Source of the DNA: Symbiodinium sp. CCMP2592 | Lineage: Eukaryota > Sar > Dinophyceae > Suessiales > Symbiodiniaceae | Assembly (NCBI GenBank): GCA_905221615.1 | Contig: CAJNDT010004035.1 | Span: forward strand, 598,880-662,879 | Direction of reading: 5' to 3' | Length of the DNA stretch: 64,000 nt | Shown here: piece after piece, positions 32,642 through 44,197 of the stretch | Position numbering within the stretch: the first letter of the stretch is position 1 | Layout: each line of letters begins with the position of its first letter | Program-made: the position numbers and the translations under genes | The notes under the pieces: generated by a model | Databases searched by the model: none | Seen by the model: only the letters and a program-made list of their open reading frames with translations | What the model was told of the DNA's origin: nothing

Positions 32642-33232
32642 ATGGCCCCGCACCTATCCGACATTCCTTTGGAATGGTGGCTTGATTACCTGGTGGAGCT
32701 CCGAGTATGGCAAGTTCGTCCGATGACCTCCCCCGATCTCCAGATCCCCAGCACCCTCCTTGACCCACGCTTTGTGATATCGCAACACCGATTCACCACA
32801 TCTCAGAACCGCTACTACCTCGACACCCTCCACGGACTTTGTCAACTCAACCCTTCTTTCCAACGACTGGATTACTATGACCCGGACATTTGCGGTTACC
32901 AGTACAGCATGTTCACAACTGCACCATCTCCGAGTGTACTTCACGCACTACTTCTCGCCGACCGTCGACTGCATTGCAACATGAGTCAACTGATACTGCG
33001 TCATCGCTGGCAACTTTGTCTTGGTCTACTTGCACCTAGAGTCTACGCTCGTCATGTTGATCGACGTCACTTTCAAAGACACGAATTGCCAACTCCTCTT
33101 CGAGAAGTTCTACATCGACTTGCCTTGCACCGCTGCCAGATCCTGCAAGTTCACCCGATGGCTCTACCTGCTCTACATGCTCACCGTCTTCGTCTGATTA
33201 ATTCACCCCGCTACGGCGGGGTGTGTGTGTGA
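32642..33232 (+). CDS. Element ORF L, complete copy
   Basis: A 196-residue protein starting MAPHLSDIPLEWWLDYL. The core YDPDICGYQYSMFTTAPSPS then LLLADRRLH has the same shape as the E/F motif (Y, then MF, then L-L and a D/N-R pair). A His/Arg/Leu-rich helical C-terminus follows. The final codons are supplied by the unit-end hairpin and GT tract (PRYGGVCV), and the TGA stop spans the junction with the terminal repeat, so the stop depends on the repeat being there. Confidence 0.65.
   Translation: MAPHLSDIPLEWWLDYLVELRVWQVRPMTSPDLQIPSTLLDPRFVISQHRFTTSQNRYYLDTLHGLCQLNPSFQRLDYYDPDICGYQYSMFTTAPSPSVLHALLLADRRLHCNMSQLILRHRWQLCLGLLAPRVYARHVDRRHFQRHELPTPLREVLHRLALHRCQILQVHPMALPALHAHRLRLINSPRYGGVCV
33204..33223 (+). 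terminator. Unit-end hairpin with TACG loop
   Basis: CACCCCGC-TACG-GCGGGGTG forms a perfect 8-bp stem closed by C(TACG)G, the very stable UNCG-type tetraloop in RNA. It is followed by a GT tract (33221-33230) and then the terminal repeat. It could be an RT recognition structure or an RNA 3'-end signal. The hairpin is seen; the role is inferred. Confidence 0.55.
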
Positions 33233-33894
33233 CAACCCTGTATCCAAGGGCCTTCTCCTCACGCTCTGCAGCCATTTCCTATTTACGATGTACATATAAC
33301 TGAACTTGAGTGCAGATTACACAGCAGGGGGTGGCAGCAGGGTCCAGAGTCTGCCACCAACGAAGACACTCTGGATACCCTGGTGAAGCACGGTCTGATC
33401 AACCGTGTGTACCTGCCGTTTGTGACATCGTATATCATCTTTGCTGTACATTGGTTTCACTTGGCTATTATTATTCTGGTTGCGCTTCTCTGGATATGGC
33501 ATGGGGCTAAGCCGAGAACCCTGACCAGTCGTTCTCCTGCAGCTATGGTATCACTTCAGAAACAGTCAGTGCTTGAGTTCATGTCGTCTGGTATGCGCTG
33601 GTTTCTGGATGGCCTGGGGCTAAGCCGAGAACCCCGTTTAGCACGTACACTTGCAAGCATTGTTCAGTGCCAATGTCCACCTCTTCAGTCCTTGCCGTGT
33701 CCTCCGGTGCGTTGGGGTTCAGGCTGGCGTTGTGGTTTAGTTAGGCAGGTTGAGGTGTCAGCCACAGACTTTCTGCACTTCCTCTTTGCAGTTGCTGTCC
33801 ATGAAGCTACCTGTCCGAAGTCTCTGATGTGTGGTCACTTGAGACCTGGACATCAGATGGTCCGTCGCATACCGAAACCTTCCTTAGCATTCAG
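33231..33894 (+). repeat. Terminal direct repeat copy 3 (right end of array)
   Basis: 664 bp, collinear with copy 1. At the right edge CATTCAG is doubled (CATTCAGCATTCAG) and followed by a GT-rich run, so the break point lies at about 33894-33900. Confidence 0.85.
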
Positions 33895-34829
33895 CATTCA
33901 GTGTGTGTGTGCGTGCCTGTGTGGTTAGATATAACGTACTTATCTGTTTATTGTTCAATATGCTCTGTTATAGTTGAAGTCATCTTCGTAATTTCTGATC
34001 TATGTAGGCATATGCATGTGCGTACAGATCCCAGCCACACGGTATATGCCACCTAGATACATCTACAGGCAGGTATGCAACACCGGAGAGTGCCTTGTCT
34101 CTGTTCATATGTACGTGCCTGCGCGTGCATCCTCAAGAAGGAGCTGGTGGAATATCACTGAAACCGTGGACGTGTGAAACTTCTCCTCATCGTGAATAAT
34201 AAATATGGCATGGTTCCTTATGTGTGGGGTACGATGGCGAAGGATGTTGTCCATCGACTGAAGCATGTCGTTTCGAGATTGGCGACTCCACCTGGACGTG
34301 GTACCTTCAATCATGAGCTGCTTACAAGATCCAACAAACGAAGCTATCTCTTAATCGACAAAGATGTCCAAACTTGCATCCAGTGAGAGTGGGCATTTCT
34401 GCCACTAGTGGGAGGATTGCCGTGATGCATTTCGAACCTACATCCACCCTGGTTGCTCGAAGTTTCATGTGCCAGCGCAGTTCAAGAACCTGTGCTGTCG
34501 AAGATGCGGTGTAAGTGTTTAGGGCTTGAAGGTTTTCGGTTTAGGGAATTGGTGTTGACGGCTTAAACAATTTCTCTTCGGCCTCAAGGAAAGCCTCAGA
34601 AGAAGCAACACGAAGGTACAGTTTTCCCCTCTTGTGCTACAGGTGCGTGGACGCTCTGCTTCGAGAGCACGCGCGTCGTCCTTGTTGCGCCTGCAGCCTC
34701 AGAAGTGGTTGCGTGCATATCAGCAAGGTTTAGGATTAAAGGCCTAGGGTTTAGGCCTCTAGCTACGGGGCCACCGACCGCCACCCACTGGGTGCTGACA
34801 GCGAAGATTCCGTGTCCACGCCCACGGAG
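33895..34829. other. NOG1 intron sequence right of the array
   Basis: Begins with a GT/GTGC-rich run (33901-33923). The rest holds no ORF I trust. A short segment near 34671-34694 (ASRARASS) could be a further NOG1 exon. Confidence 0.4.
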
Positions 34830-34867
34830 GCAAGCGCAAGCGAACAGCTTCAGCTGGCGGCGACGAG
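34830..34867 (+). CDS. NOG1: NOG1 exon (KRKRTASAGGDE)
   Basis: Follows CGGAG/GC and reads (G)KRKRTASAGGDE, matching the basic RGRKRxRS patch of the NOG1 C-terminal region. The 3' end is uncertain (GA donor next to GAGGAG). It is the first recognised NOG1 exon after the array. Confidence 0.5.
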
Positions 34868-35091
34868 GAGGCATGGCACCCTTAACCCCTGTAATGTAGG
34901 GGCCTTAAGAATCGAATCATTATTGTCCCTTTCTTTTTGCAGGGTCTCTTTTGTGAGAGCGGGAGATCCTTGATCGTCGGAAACCCCAACAAATGTCACA
35001 TTATCGCTCCTCTTCCGCTATAGTACAATATGCACCCAAACCCTTTTCAAGGTGCGCGTATGGAAGTCATCATAAGCCAGACGTTTCGCAG

Positions 35092-35129
35092 GATCCCAGC
35101 AAGGAAGCCTCAGAAAAAGACGCCTTGAA
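35092..35129 (+). CDS. Possible NOG1 exon (DPSKEASEKDAL)
   Basis: Acceptor TCGCAG/GATCCC. The sequence DPSKEASEKDAL is compatible with the variable NOG1 linker before the terminal basic block; support is positional only. A longer open frame here (34993-35412) is probably not a gene. Confidence 0.3.
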
Positions 35130-36867
35130 GCCACTGACACTATCTTTTGGGAAGCCACGCACAGAATTTTGTGGGGTCTGGGATACTACAGCTACCCACA
35201 CAAGCCGTGTGAAGAAGCTTGATGGAACCTGCCCACCCTCCCAAGAGACATATGATACTGATACTGGAGAAACACAGCTTATTCGAACCCAGGCCAGGAT
35301 GAACCTTGCATCAGGCCATCCAACTGCTGGCGAAGTCACAATGTCGCCTTCGTATCTGCCGAAGCACCCGCTCGGACAGACTAAACACCGCGTAACGAGT
35401 GAGAGTAAGTAGAGCCGTCATCATTGGTCTGCACATTGAGTGTTATTGTCATGATCACCAAGCCTCTCACCATCGTAACCGCCATAGCCACCATTGGCAT
35501 CAGCAGACGCACCAACATCATCAGCATCATCCGTTTGATCCGTAGCAGCCCAAACTCCCCAAATCCCAAAGCCAAAACCCCTGAACCATAAACCGTAGAC
35601 CCTGGATCCTGAAAGGGCGAACGTACGGCTTCTGCCCGGGCTCGCAGCAGGCACTGGGCACTGGGAAAAGTGCGTGTAGGATCTGAGTAGGGTTTAGGGT
35701 TTCCGCATTCCTCCGCAAGCTTCTTGTTCACATTGCCTCGTCCCCTTGTTTTAGCCCGAAGCCTTCGGATCGTGATCTGGATATCTCTTCAATGCTGCGC
35801 ACCACTCACTTGTTCCTGGAGTCCTAAAAACCACAGAAATCCAGGAATATACCTTACGTCATAAGATTAAAGCCCACACACTGCAAGCCAAATTTTCCTT
35901 ACTTAAAGTGTATTTGGCTCTCAGAGAGTCTTTGGGTGCTTCTCAAGCGACCCTGATTTGAGGGACCTTGTGCCTTGTCAACATCCCATACACCCCTAAC
36001 AAAGCCCGAAGAAGAAGGCTAGCATACAAGGGACCCGTTGAGAACGGAGTCCAAAGTCTAAATAGTCAGTACTACTACGTCTTCGGATTCCCAAATAGAT
36101 TTTTGGTATAAGATGCCCCACGACCCTTTTCCAACCGTTAAGGCTCCTAAGATACCCTGAGCCCAGACAGATTGCCGTCTCGTGTATTCCAAGTTCCCAA
36201 AGACTCCAAGAGCCCTTAATTAAGGCGCATACCTTAAATTGCAGAAGGACCCCTTATATGATTTAGGGTATATTCAAATTGCTCAATTAAGGGATATTGG
36301 AGTCTGTGGGTTGTCAGGAGCAGGATGGGCCTGCCAAATGAGGAAGCTGCGCAGGCAGAGGGCACAGTTGGAGGGTCGGGAGACGACTTAACAAGTGTGG
36401 TTATGAACACGTAAGGCAGGATGATGAGTAGTTATAGGACGAGTCAGGCTGTTTATAGCCTTAGTCACTTCTGATCCCTTAAGCACTTCGGATTTCTACT
36501 GAAAACGGGGGGGGTTCCTGGTTTGATATGCATTTTGAAAGGCGTCTGAGGTTTCCTCCTGTTACAAGAGTCACCAGGCATCAAAGCTTTGATGGGGTCA
36601 CTTTACTGTGATTAAACCTGCAAGCACACCCTAAATCTCTCTACAATCGTTGACTTGCGACTCTACGGTTGGCTATGAGAGATGTTGGGAATTCTTCCCA
36701 TGAGATGGATTTCAATGGAGACGTGCTTTCGCTAAGTGTTGAACTCTTCAGGGCGCATAACGGTCAAATCCTGACAGGCCAGCGAAAAGCCTGTAGAACT
36801 CTCTGAAGCCCATCCAGGTTCACTAATCCCTTGAATCATGTTTTTCCTCTGGAAACTCCCACACCAG
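35130..36867. other. NOG1 intron with TTTAGGG-like tracts and inverted-repeat elements
   Basis: No convincing coding sequence. Contains one family-3 inverted-repeat element (36192-36312) and degenerate telomere-like stretches near 35560-35700. Confidence 0.5.
36192..36312. mobile_element. Inverted-repeat element, family 3, copy 1
   Basis: Starts AGACTCCAAGAGCCCTTAATTA and ends CAATTAAGGGATATTGGAGTCT; the ends are near reverse complements. Related copies lie at 36964-37076 and 46912-47002. Confidence 0.6.
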
Positions 36868-36930
36868 GTGGTGGAGAAGAAGCGGCGCAAGACCCTGCGC
36901 CAGTTCAACAAGCAAGGAAAGAAGGGCGAG
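36868..36930 (+). CDS. NOG1: NOG1 exon (GKKGE segment)
   Basis: 21 codons, VVEKKRRKTLRQFNKQGKKG then E, matching KKAQKKMNRLGKKGEADR of human NOG1. Acceptor CCAG/GTGG, donor GC at 36931, phase 0 at both ends. Confidence 0.85.
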
Positions 36931-36963
36931 GCAAGGAGCTATACATCCAGGGTTCAGGAGTTT

Positions 36964-37076
36964 CCCAGAGACTCCGATATCCCTTAATTAGAATATATAT
37001 ACCTTAAAATTATCATAGGATCCCTAAGATGATTTAAGGCGTGTTTCTTAATTTAGGGATATTGGAGAGTCTTTGG
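36964..37076. mobile_element. Inverted-repeat element, family 3, copy 2
   Basis: Ends GACTCCGATATCCCTTAATT and TTAGGGATATTGGAGAGTCT are near-perfect complements, with a shared ATAGGATCCCTAAGATGATT centre. Confidence 0.65.
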
Positions 37077-37180
37077 ACTCTGGGCCTGGAAGTCTAGGAG
37101 TTCAGGGATGGTGGGCTTGAGGGATTTCAAGTGCCGCGATGCTCTTCGGAGTAGGGCCTTTCAGAAGGCTTCGGAAGGAT

Positions 37181-37285
37181 AATATAGGAGCCTAAATTAG
37201 TAAAAGATACTATTTTGGGGGTTCCTTATTATAAGTACAGTATAAAGGGCCCCAAAAACCCTATTCGAATTATTAAGGCTTCCAT
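37181..37285. mobile_element. Inverted-repeat element, family 1
   Basis: About 105 bp, from AATATAGGAGCCTAAATTAG to ATTCGAATTATTAAGGCTTCC, with a GGGGGTTCCTTATTATAAGT centre. Another right half lies at 37330-37370. Confidence 0.6.
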
Positions 37286-37394
37286 AGCAAATCCTTCTAG
37301 TAGCCCCCATCGCAGCCCTTATCGACCCTTTAAAGGAACCCTATTCTAATTACTAAGGCCCCTATATGACCGGCTCCCAGGCTCAGGGTTTGAG

Positions 37395-37505
37395 GCTCAA
37401 AAGTCTTAGTAGCTGAGTGGATACACTTTACACTTTTTGGGATAATATTACCCACTATACAAAGGAAAGTGTACACGTTTTGGGGGCTTATGAACTCAGC
37501 AACTA
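37395..37505. repeat. Short inverted repeat (possible MITE)
   Basis: CTTAGTAGCTGAG near 37410 and CTCAGCAACTAAG near 37495 are near reverse complements and enclose an inner GTGTAAAGTG-type inverted pair. Confidence 0.45.
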
Positions 37506-37756
37506 AGAAATAGAACCATTCCTCATGAGGTGACGGCCAGTCGATCCGAACGACCAGGTTTCTTCACGTGGGATCCGTTGCTTAGCGTTCCGAACATGTT
37601 GACAATGTAGCACAGCATAGGAGAGCATGGTAGAGTACAGTACAGTAGAGTACAGCAACGTAAAGTATACGATAGTATAGTATAGTATTGTACACTATGA
37701 AAGTTATCTCATATTATCATAGATTTCTCCCTGTGGCCACGCCACAGTGCTCCGAG

Positions 37757-37802
37757 GCGGACCGGTGGGTCCCCGACCTCAAGCCCAAGCATTTGTACTC
37801 TG
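37757..37802 (+). CDS. NOG1: NOG1 exon (DLKPKHLYSG)
   Basis: Reads ADRWVPDLKPKHLYS plus one base of Gly, the conserved KPKHL block. Acceptor CGAG/GCGG, donor GC at 37803. Phase 0 in, phase 1 out, matching both neighbours exactly. Confidence 0.85.
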
Positions 37803-38232
37803 GCCCCTTGGCTGCGAGTTGGAGTTGGCGGAGAGCTCCTTTTTTCAACTCATGTACCAATGTACCCAATATCAGTGGAGTTACGACTACGAGCCTCAAC
37901 CAAGCGAGGCACCCTCGTTCGAAACAACAGGCAAGTGTCACCAGCATCTGTGCTTGACCTTCTGCGTGCTCGAGTAGCTGTTTCTGAAGACTGGGTTCAC
38001 CTAAACCCTACGCCGAGGGGTGAATAAAACGGACCTTGTCTTGAAGTTCAGATTCGCAGCTGCATGACCACCCAGACCTTAGCCCAGAAGCACACGGACC
38101 AAGCCCGGAGAACTCCACAAGAAGCCTCAAGAGGTTCCGACAAACCCCAGATATCGTTTAAGAAACGTCCGAATAAAACCCTCGACCCCCTAAGCCCTAA
38201 ACCCGAATCAACGGAGCTTTTCGCGATCCAAG

Positions 38233-38267
38233 GCAAACGTGGCATCGGAAAGACCGATCGGCGCTGA
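38233..38267 (+). CDS. NOG1: NOG1 terminal exon with stop
   Basis: Completes the glycine and reads KRGIGKTDRR-stop, the signature C-terminus of NOG1 (GKRxxGKxDRR). Acceptor CCAAG/GC. The gene ends at 38267. Confidence 0.85.
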
Positions 38268-40187
38268 GCAGGCACGATCGTGGATGCTTGGTCGCGAGAC
38301 GATAGTGATCGAGATACTGCTGTGCTGCAGAACTCCATCGCTTAGTGTTTCCGTGCAACCATTGTTTGTATCACCATGAAATACCCTAATTAATGTACTC
38401 TTGTGGTCACAATGAAATACGCTAGTTAATGTACTGTTGTGGTCGATGCAACTTGGCTTCTCGTCGTTATTCTCAACACGTTCATTGTCATCGTTACTCG
38501 TTCGTTTGTCTACTCAGGCCCCACGAGTGCCGTGAGCGTTGTCTAAACCTCACTTTCCCCACACACTGTGATTTCTGTTCCGACGCCGATGTTCTCCTCC
38601 CAAGCATGCCAAACGCTGCAGAACCCGCAATGGACATGTCAGACATGTCGGGCCTTCATATCTCATTATGCAGATGCGTGGCGTCGTCATACGCAGAACT
38701 GAGTTGTTTATGCCTCATGCGTGTACCTAAGTGTATCTATATCTGCGTATATGTGTTTGCATATGCATATTTGCACACGCATTTGCTTCCTCGCTTCTTT
38801 TTTCCATGATTAAAGACTCTGCTGGACGTTGAGTTGTCCCCCCCTGCAAACATTTGTGTAACTAATGAGGACGTGTCTAGCGAAATTTCCTGCAATCGCA
38901 AATCTTGGAAAGGAATTTTGCAGTAGGTGCTTGCCATTCTTGCCAGGTCCTGGGCAGGGATAAGCCGCTCCAGAGCAGGGGTGCTCCCTCGCCTCGAAAA
39001 AAGTGGATGTCGCCTGCACGGGTTTCAGGGTTTAGGGTATATAACGTTTAGGGTATTTAGGGTGTAGGGTTCAGGGTTTAGGTTTGGGGACTTAGAAATG
39101 TCTGGATTAGGACTTCGAGTTTAGAGTCTGGGGTTTGGGAATCTGGGATCTTATGTGCTTATATAGAGTGTATGCGATAGCCTGAAGGTACTTGCATGGC
39201 GGAGGGCAAAGCATATACCCTATGAGAATGCAACGGACCATGGCATGAACCTTGCCGAAGCCGATGATGTTGCGCAGCTGTTGCAGGTTAGAAGAGAAGC
39301 GAGGATACCAACATGGGGGTCAGAACCAGTCGCAATAGCCGTCTCTGAAAGTCCCTGTACAGGTACAGTACAGTATATCCCCAAACTGTGTTCTAACGGT
39401 TATGGCCCCTCTAGGGACGTGTCTGAGTGCAAACGTACGTGCATGCATGCATGCACGTATACATACACTCACAAATACGCATGCACATCTACATCCAAGC
39501 ACAAACAGACACTCATGAGTATGAATATGGACGTCTGCATGCACCTATCTTGACAGGCCTTCGAACTGCATAATCATGTGTTTCTATCGGTAGAGTTTCT
39601 TTCACGACGTGATTCCCGCTGCCTTTCACCCAGATGGTACCAATTGAGCCATGGAGGGAAGCCTCATATCGAGCGAAGAGCAGCTCTTGTGGCAAGGCCC
39701 CTTTGGGCTCTAACCTGATATATACATTTTATTTATATATATTTATTCATATACATATACATATACATATACATATATATATACATATATATTTTTTTAT
39801 AGATATAATAGAGAGAGAGAGAGAGACAGAGAGAGAGAGAGTCCCGGTACATGACGTTTTTTGAGGTTTATGAGGAGTAGGCTTAGGAGCTGAGATGATA
39901 TGACTTAACGTACAATCCTGAACTAGGTGGATCAGGCAGCGACTTGACAGCGTAGTAAGGGTTAAACAAAAGCTCACTTTCGCTTCATCTAGCCAAATGA
40001 GGGTACTTTATTCAGGTACTTAAAGCCCGCCCCAATTGCTCAGTCCCCTGATCACCTTAAGTCCTAGCCTTAAGTAAAATCTACACGATACGAAAGGGCC
40101 TACAAACCTCCAAATAAACCTCATAAAATCCCTCATGACTCCAAAACTTTAAACCGTAAACTTTCTATGAAAGTTTGAACCCTGGAG
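38268..40187. other. Intergenic or intronic region between NOG1 and the kinase-ligase gene
   Basis: Holds TTTAGGG-like tracts (39020-39080), a TATATACA-type repeat (39720-39800), a GA tract (39810-39840) and a possible small exon near 39248-39288 (LAEADDVAQLLQ before GT). No complete gene is seen. The 5' end of the downstream gene is probably here. Confidence 0.4.
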
Positions 40188-40230
40188 GCGAGAAGCTGCT
40201 CGTGCTGCTGCGGGGACCTCCTGGCTGCGG
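40188..40230 (+). CDS. Kinase-ligase gene exon: P-loop first half
   Basis: Reads EKLLVLLRGPPGCG. The Walker A loop is interrupted after GPPGC-G by a GA donor at 40231 and resumes with KST at 40922. This begins a gene whose P-loop kinase part follows the N4BP2-like/AAA_33 family exon by exon; exons upstream were not identified. Confidence 0.8.
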
Positions 40231-40921
40231 GACACTTGCGAGGGGATTTCGGGTTATAAAGGGTACTTTAAAGGGTCTATCGGGGTACTACAAAGGGTAC
40301 TTGAAGGGTCTATGGGGTCTAGAGGGGTTTAGGGCATGCATGATAATCGGATCTGTAGGATGTCTTTGAGCTTCCTTTCAGGGAAGCTTCGTGTTGAGGA
40401 CTCAGTGTTTGGGACAGATATGCTTTCCTGAAATTGCGATGGGATGTGCGAGGGAAAAGATAGAATTCAGGATTCTGGGCGTCGGAATTTTGAAGGTTTC
40501 TGGATGCATTAGGCCTAAGGGGTAGAGCTCAAGGGGTTGAAGGCTTCCGATTAAGATGATGTTCAGACTTTGCGGGGGGTGCTCAGGGCTGGGTGATTGT
40601 AAAGGGGCTGATCATCCAGAGACCCCCCAAAAAAGATCTTGATGAAAGAATGTATCTTGAAACTGATTCGGGTCCTTGGTGCGCAACGGCTATACTTCAA
40701 GTCGTACAAGGGTCCCTCACACAACTAGTCGTATCTTCCTTACTTAAGGATGTTCGGTTGCCTGGGGATCAATGCTGTGATGTGGAGATTCAAGTCAGCA
40801 TTGCTCCTGAAGCCACTCCGCCGTATAGTATCGGAAGGACCGCCACTACTCACAACTACCACTTCTACCACCCGCCATTGCTACCATCTCGACTGCCACC
40901 GCGAAGCTCCACCCTGACCAG

Positions 40922-40955
40922 GAAATCCACCTTTGCCCGGAGGTGGCTCGCCAGA
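40922..40955 (+). CDS. Kinase-ligase gene exon: P-loop second half
   Basis: Completes Gly and reads KSTFARRWLAR, so the spliced loop is GPPGCGKST. Acceptor CCAG/G, donor GC at 40956. Confidence 0.8.
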
Positions 40956-41689
40956 GCGCTGAAGACAAGCACGTCGGAGCTCGAGGACAGGGGGAGAGAT
41001 GCTGTGTTAGGGTTATATGGCTGTGTAGGGGTTTTTGAGATTGTGACGAGCGTTTTTTCATGCTTGGAAAGGTTCACCGATTGATATACAGGAGCACTTG
41101 CAATGGTTCACAGGTACTGGTATCTGGCCGTGGGAACTCGGGACTAGCTCGGAGTTTCATGCGGCTGGTTCTTAGGGCTGCTGGTCTGGAGTTCAGGGTT
41201 GGTTGTACTACTTAAGCCGGGTGCTCCACAAGCCGAAGATAGTACTGTCACTATTCAGATGCTAGCATGTTCCGTTGTGCATGTTGCTGCCCTTTTATTC
41301 CTACTGTTTGTTACCAGGGCTGCGCATCCGGCATTCCAAGCAAGCCCTGAGCGCTAAAATCCTGAAGCTGGGGTTCTTGTTGAGGAGTTTACTTTCAGAT
41401 ACCATAATAAAGAAACCACAGCACCACAGCCTTTGCTACACATCCCTATTATGGTAACTTAGACTAAATTCCTGTACAAGAACCCAGGAAGGTAAACCAT
41501 CCCAGCTTAGGGTTTTCCTGTGGAAGGTTCAGCCATGATAGTCTCAGGCTTTGTGCCCATAGGAGCCACATACCCCCTTAATGAAGTAGTATGGTTGAAG
41601 TTGTCTTCGGGATCCTTCTTCTACTTAGTGGATACTCACTACTTAGACGTAGGACTGTTTGGGTAGGGCTGGGAAAGAATTCTGGTTAC

Positions 41690-41910
41690 CCTCAACCCGA
41701 AACCCTAATCCCCTTAATCCCCAGAACCCTAGTCCCCTAAGCCCTTCTGAACCGGGTCCGGGGCCTAAACCCTGGTTCCTGAATCCTAAACCCTGGTTCC
41801 TAAACCCTAAACCCCGGAGGAAAAGGGCCCTCAAAAAAAAGCTAAACCCCTCAACCCTAAATCCTAAACCCTGGTTCCTGAATCCCAAAGCCTGGTTCCT
41901 GAATCCTACC
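41690..41910. repeat. CCCTAAA/CCCTGGTTCCTGAATC repeat block
   Basis: Several imperfect copies of CCTAAACCCTGGTTCCTGAA within the intron give a long spurious open frame on both strands. Confidence 0.6.
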
Positions 41911-42753
41911 CTTGAGATTTGTGGCCTGACAAAACGTACGAGAGACGTACGCAGGAACGGCCTGCCTGGCGACTCGCACACGAAACTTGCCAGCAACTTG
42001 CAACATGTAATCTCATGTCGGAACCATAGCTTGAGGGGATTTTCGAAGCAAAATCACAACGCGAGTACTGCTATTGAAGCTCGTATGGTACTATGTAGGC
42101 AACACCCATTTATCATCTTTCAGATCCACGAAACCCTAAACCGTAACCGTATGCATTCTCCAAGGCCCCATGAGACCATGAAATCCGAAACAGTTTGGAA
42201 TCCGAGCAGGAGCCTCGAACCCAAAGGCTCGGAACCTTGAAACAACGATAACCATCGAAAGAGCAATAAACCAGAATAGTCATATACACAATAGTAGTAA
42301 AGAAATCCTTTAGGGGAACCCATAAACATCATAACAGCAATAGTTAGAGTAGTCATATCCATAATCGCAAAATCAAAATGCGAAGAATTGTTGTAGCAAT
42401 TTGCGGATTGAAGCCCAAACTCTATCTTGAGCCCATGTTCAGGGTCCTGGTTAAGGAACTTAGTTTAACTTACACTGCGTTCATCGTGGTGGTGCCTTTA
42501 TACTCATTTGTCGCCTCATAAATCTCTACGAACCGAACCCTGAACAGAGACCTTGAAGGTTAGTAGGGTCATAAGTACCTTACTTATAGCCAGATACAAC
42601 CTGTAAAAGGTTCCTTCACGGGAACCTTGAACAGAACCTTGGAAACCCTGTATCCTAGCATTACCCACAGTAGTAGTATGAGGATTACTCTTGTTGTTAA
42701 TATCACTACTATCAACAACTATTGTGACTGTCATGGTTATCAAGCTCGGACAG

Positions 42754-42786
42754 GTTTGCAGCTCCGATGACTTCTGCACGTCACGA
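42754..42786 (+). CDS. Kinase-ligase gene exon: SSDD segment
   Basis: Reads VCSSDDFCTSR, matching the FSTDDFF block that follows the P-loop in N4BP2-like kinases. Acceptor ACAG/GTTT, donor GA at 42787, phase 0. Confidence 0.75.
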
Positions 42787-43374
42787 GAGGACCGACAGAT
42801 TTGCGGTTTTTCTGGTTGCACAAAGGATCCCGCGACTTTCGAGGGGTCCTCAAACTTACTGCTTTGGGGACTCTGAAAGAGCCTTTCGTAAGGCTTCGGG
42901 TTCAGAGTTTCGAGATTTAGGGTTTAGGGTCTACGATCCGCAGGAGCTGCGAAACTCACGCCTTTTTCGGCACTCTCCCAGCGTCCCAGGCTGATCCCGG
43001 AGCCTCCACCCGTAGACCTTCCCTTCGAGTAGTATAGCATAGGGGCTAAAAGAATTACCACTTTGTTACAGCTATGGTATACTATACTCCGAGACCCTGT
43101 TCTATTCTAGTTGTACTACCTTAAATCATCTGAAGCATCCTTTCACTTTCGACCTCAAGTTCATTTCTGCACTAAGTGCTTATGGTAATCTCAGGAGCTG
43201 TCCTGATGCAACGGCCAGCGGGGCTCTGGGCTTCCCCAGACCTTCATGCTTGTTCAGTGCTTCGTTGGTAAGTTCCTCAATGCATTCGGTGCTGGGCTTC
43301 CTTGGTGACTGCAATACTTTAGCCAGACCCCACACCCTGCAGACAGCAAGATGCTGGAAAGCCTGTCGTGGCAG

Positions 43375-43415
43375 GACGGCGACGAGGTCTATGAGTTCGG
43401 TGCGCTCTCCGCAAG
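43375..43415 (+). CDS. Kinase-ligase gene exon: DGDEVYEF segment
   Basis: Reads DGDEVYEFGALSA plus part of Arg. The spacing from the Phe to the AH of the next exon equals that in human N4BP2L1 (recalled). Donor GC at 43416, phase 2. Confidence 0.75.
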
Positions 43416-44103
43416 GCCAGGTGGTGTTGTAGACAGAACGAAAGCACAATGAGCTCCACGGGTAAAGAATGTGTTGTACTTAACCATTGCACTAGTGATA
43501 GGCAGCAGCCATCAGCAGAGCATCCTGACATCACTTCGCAGCGACCAACGATGAACACGTCTTGAGTCGCAACCAGTCGCAAGAACGTAGCATTAACAAG
43601 GGTATGCAGACAAAGAAGGAGAGCATCCAGGAGACGCACACCAGCCCACACACTCCGAAGGATCCAAAACATAGATGCCTTAAAATTGCTTCCTGCAAGA
43701 CATGGTTAGTAGCATGGGCGGGGTACGAAGTTAGAGTTCTACTTGCCAGATCCTCTCGGGAGTCTGGCTACGAGGCTGGATAGTAGCACCGTTGGAGCAT
43801 TTGTCCGAGTACTTTTGAACAGGGCTTAGGTGAGCTGGTAAATGTTGAGTGTGTTTGGGCGAGGGGGGTATGTTATCGCGTGACTATATGGAGGAGACAA
43901 GGGCGAGTTTTTGCTAGTTATCCCTATCGTCAGGTGCCGAGCAGGCAGGAAACCCTTGCGAAAAGTCAAACCGAGAGGCTTCCGAGTTCCTGCATAAAAT
44001 CGAGGTCCATTGATGTGGGGACACCTGACCGAAAGTAAGGGAACCCAGATTGAAAGCAACCCTGAGTTGACACGTGGTTATGACGGGCCCAACCTCTTTT
44101 GAG

Positions 44104-44197
44104 GACAGCACATGCGCTGAATGAGCAGCGTGTGGACATCGCGCTGCGCTTGGGGACGACGCCCATCATCGTCGACAACACCCACATGGAGCTGTGG
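44104..44197 (+). CDS. Kinase-ligase gene exon: DNT segment
   Basis: Reads TAHALNEQRVDIALRLGTTP, IIVDNTHMELW. The AH..N..R helix and the strand IIxDNT..xxW are the family hallmark. Donor GA at 44198, phase 0. Confidence 0.85.

Noticed and set aside
34993..35412. 139-codon ORF.
   Set aside because: No domain, composition typical of intron, and it crosses likely splice sites of the NOG1 region.
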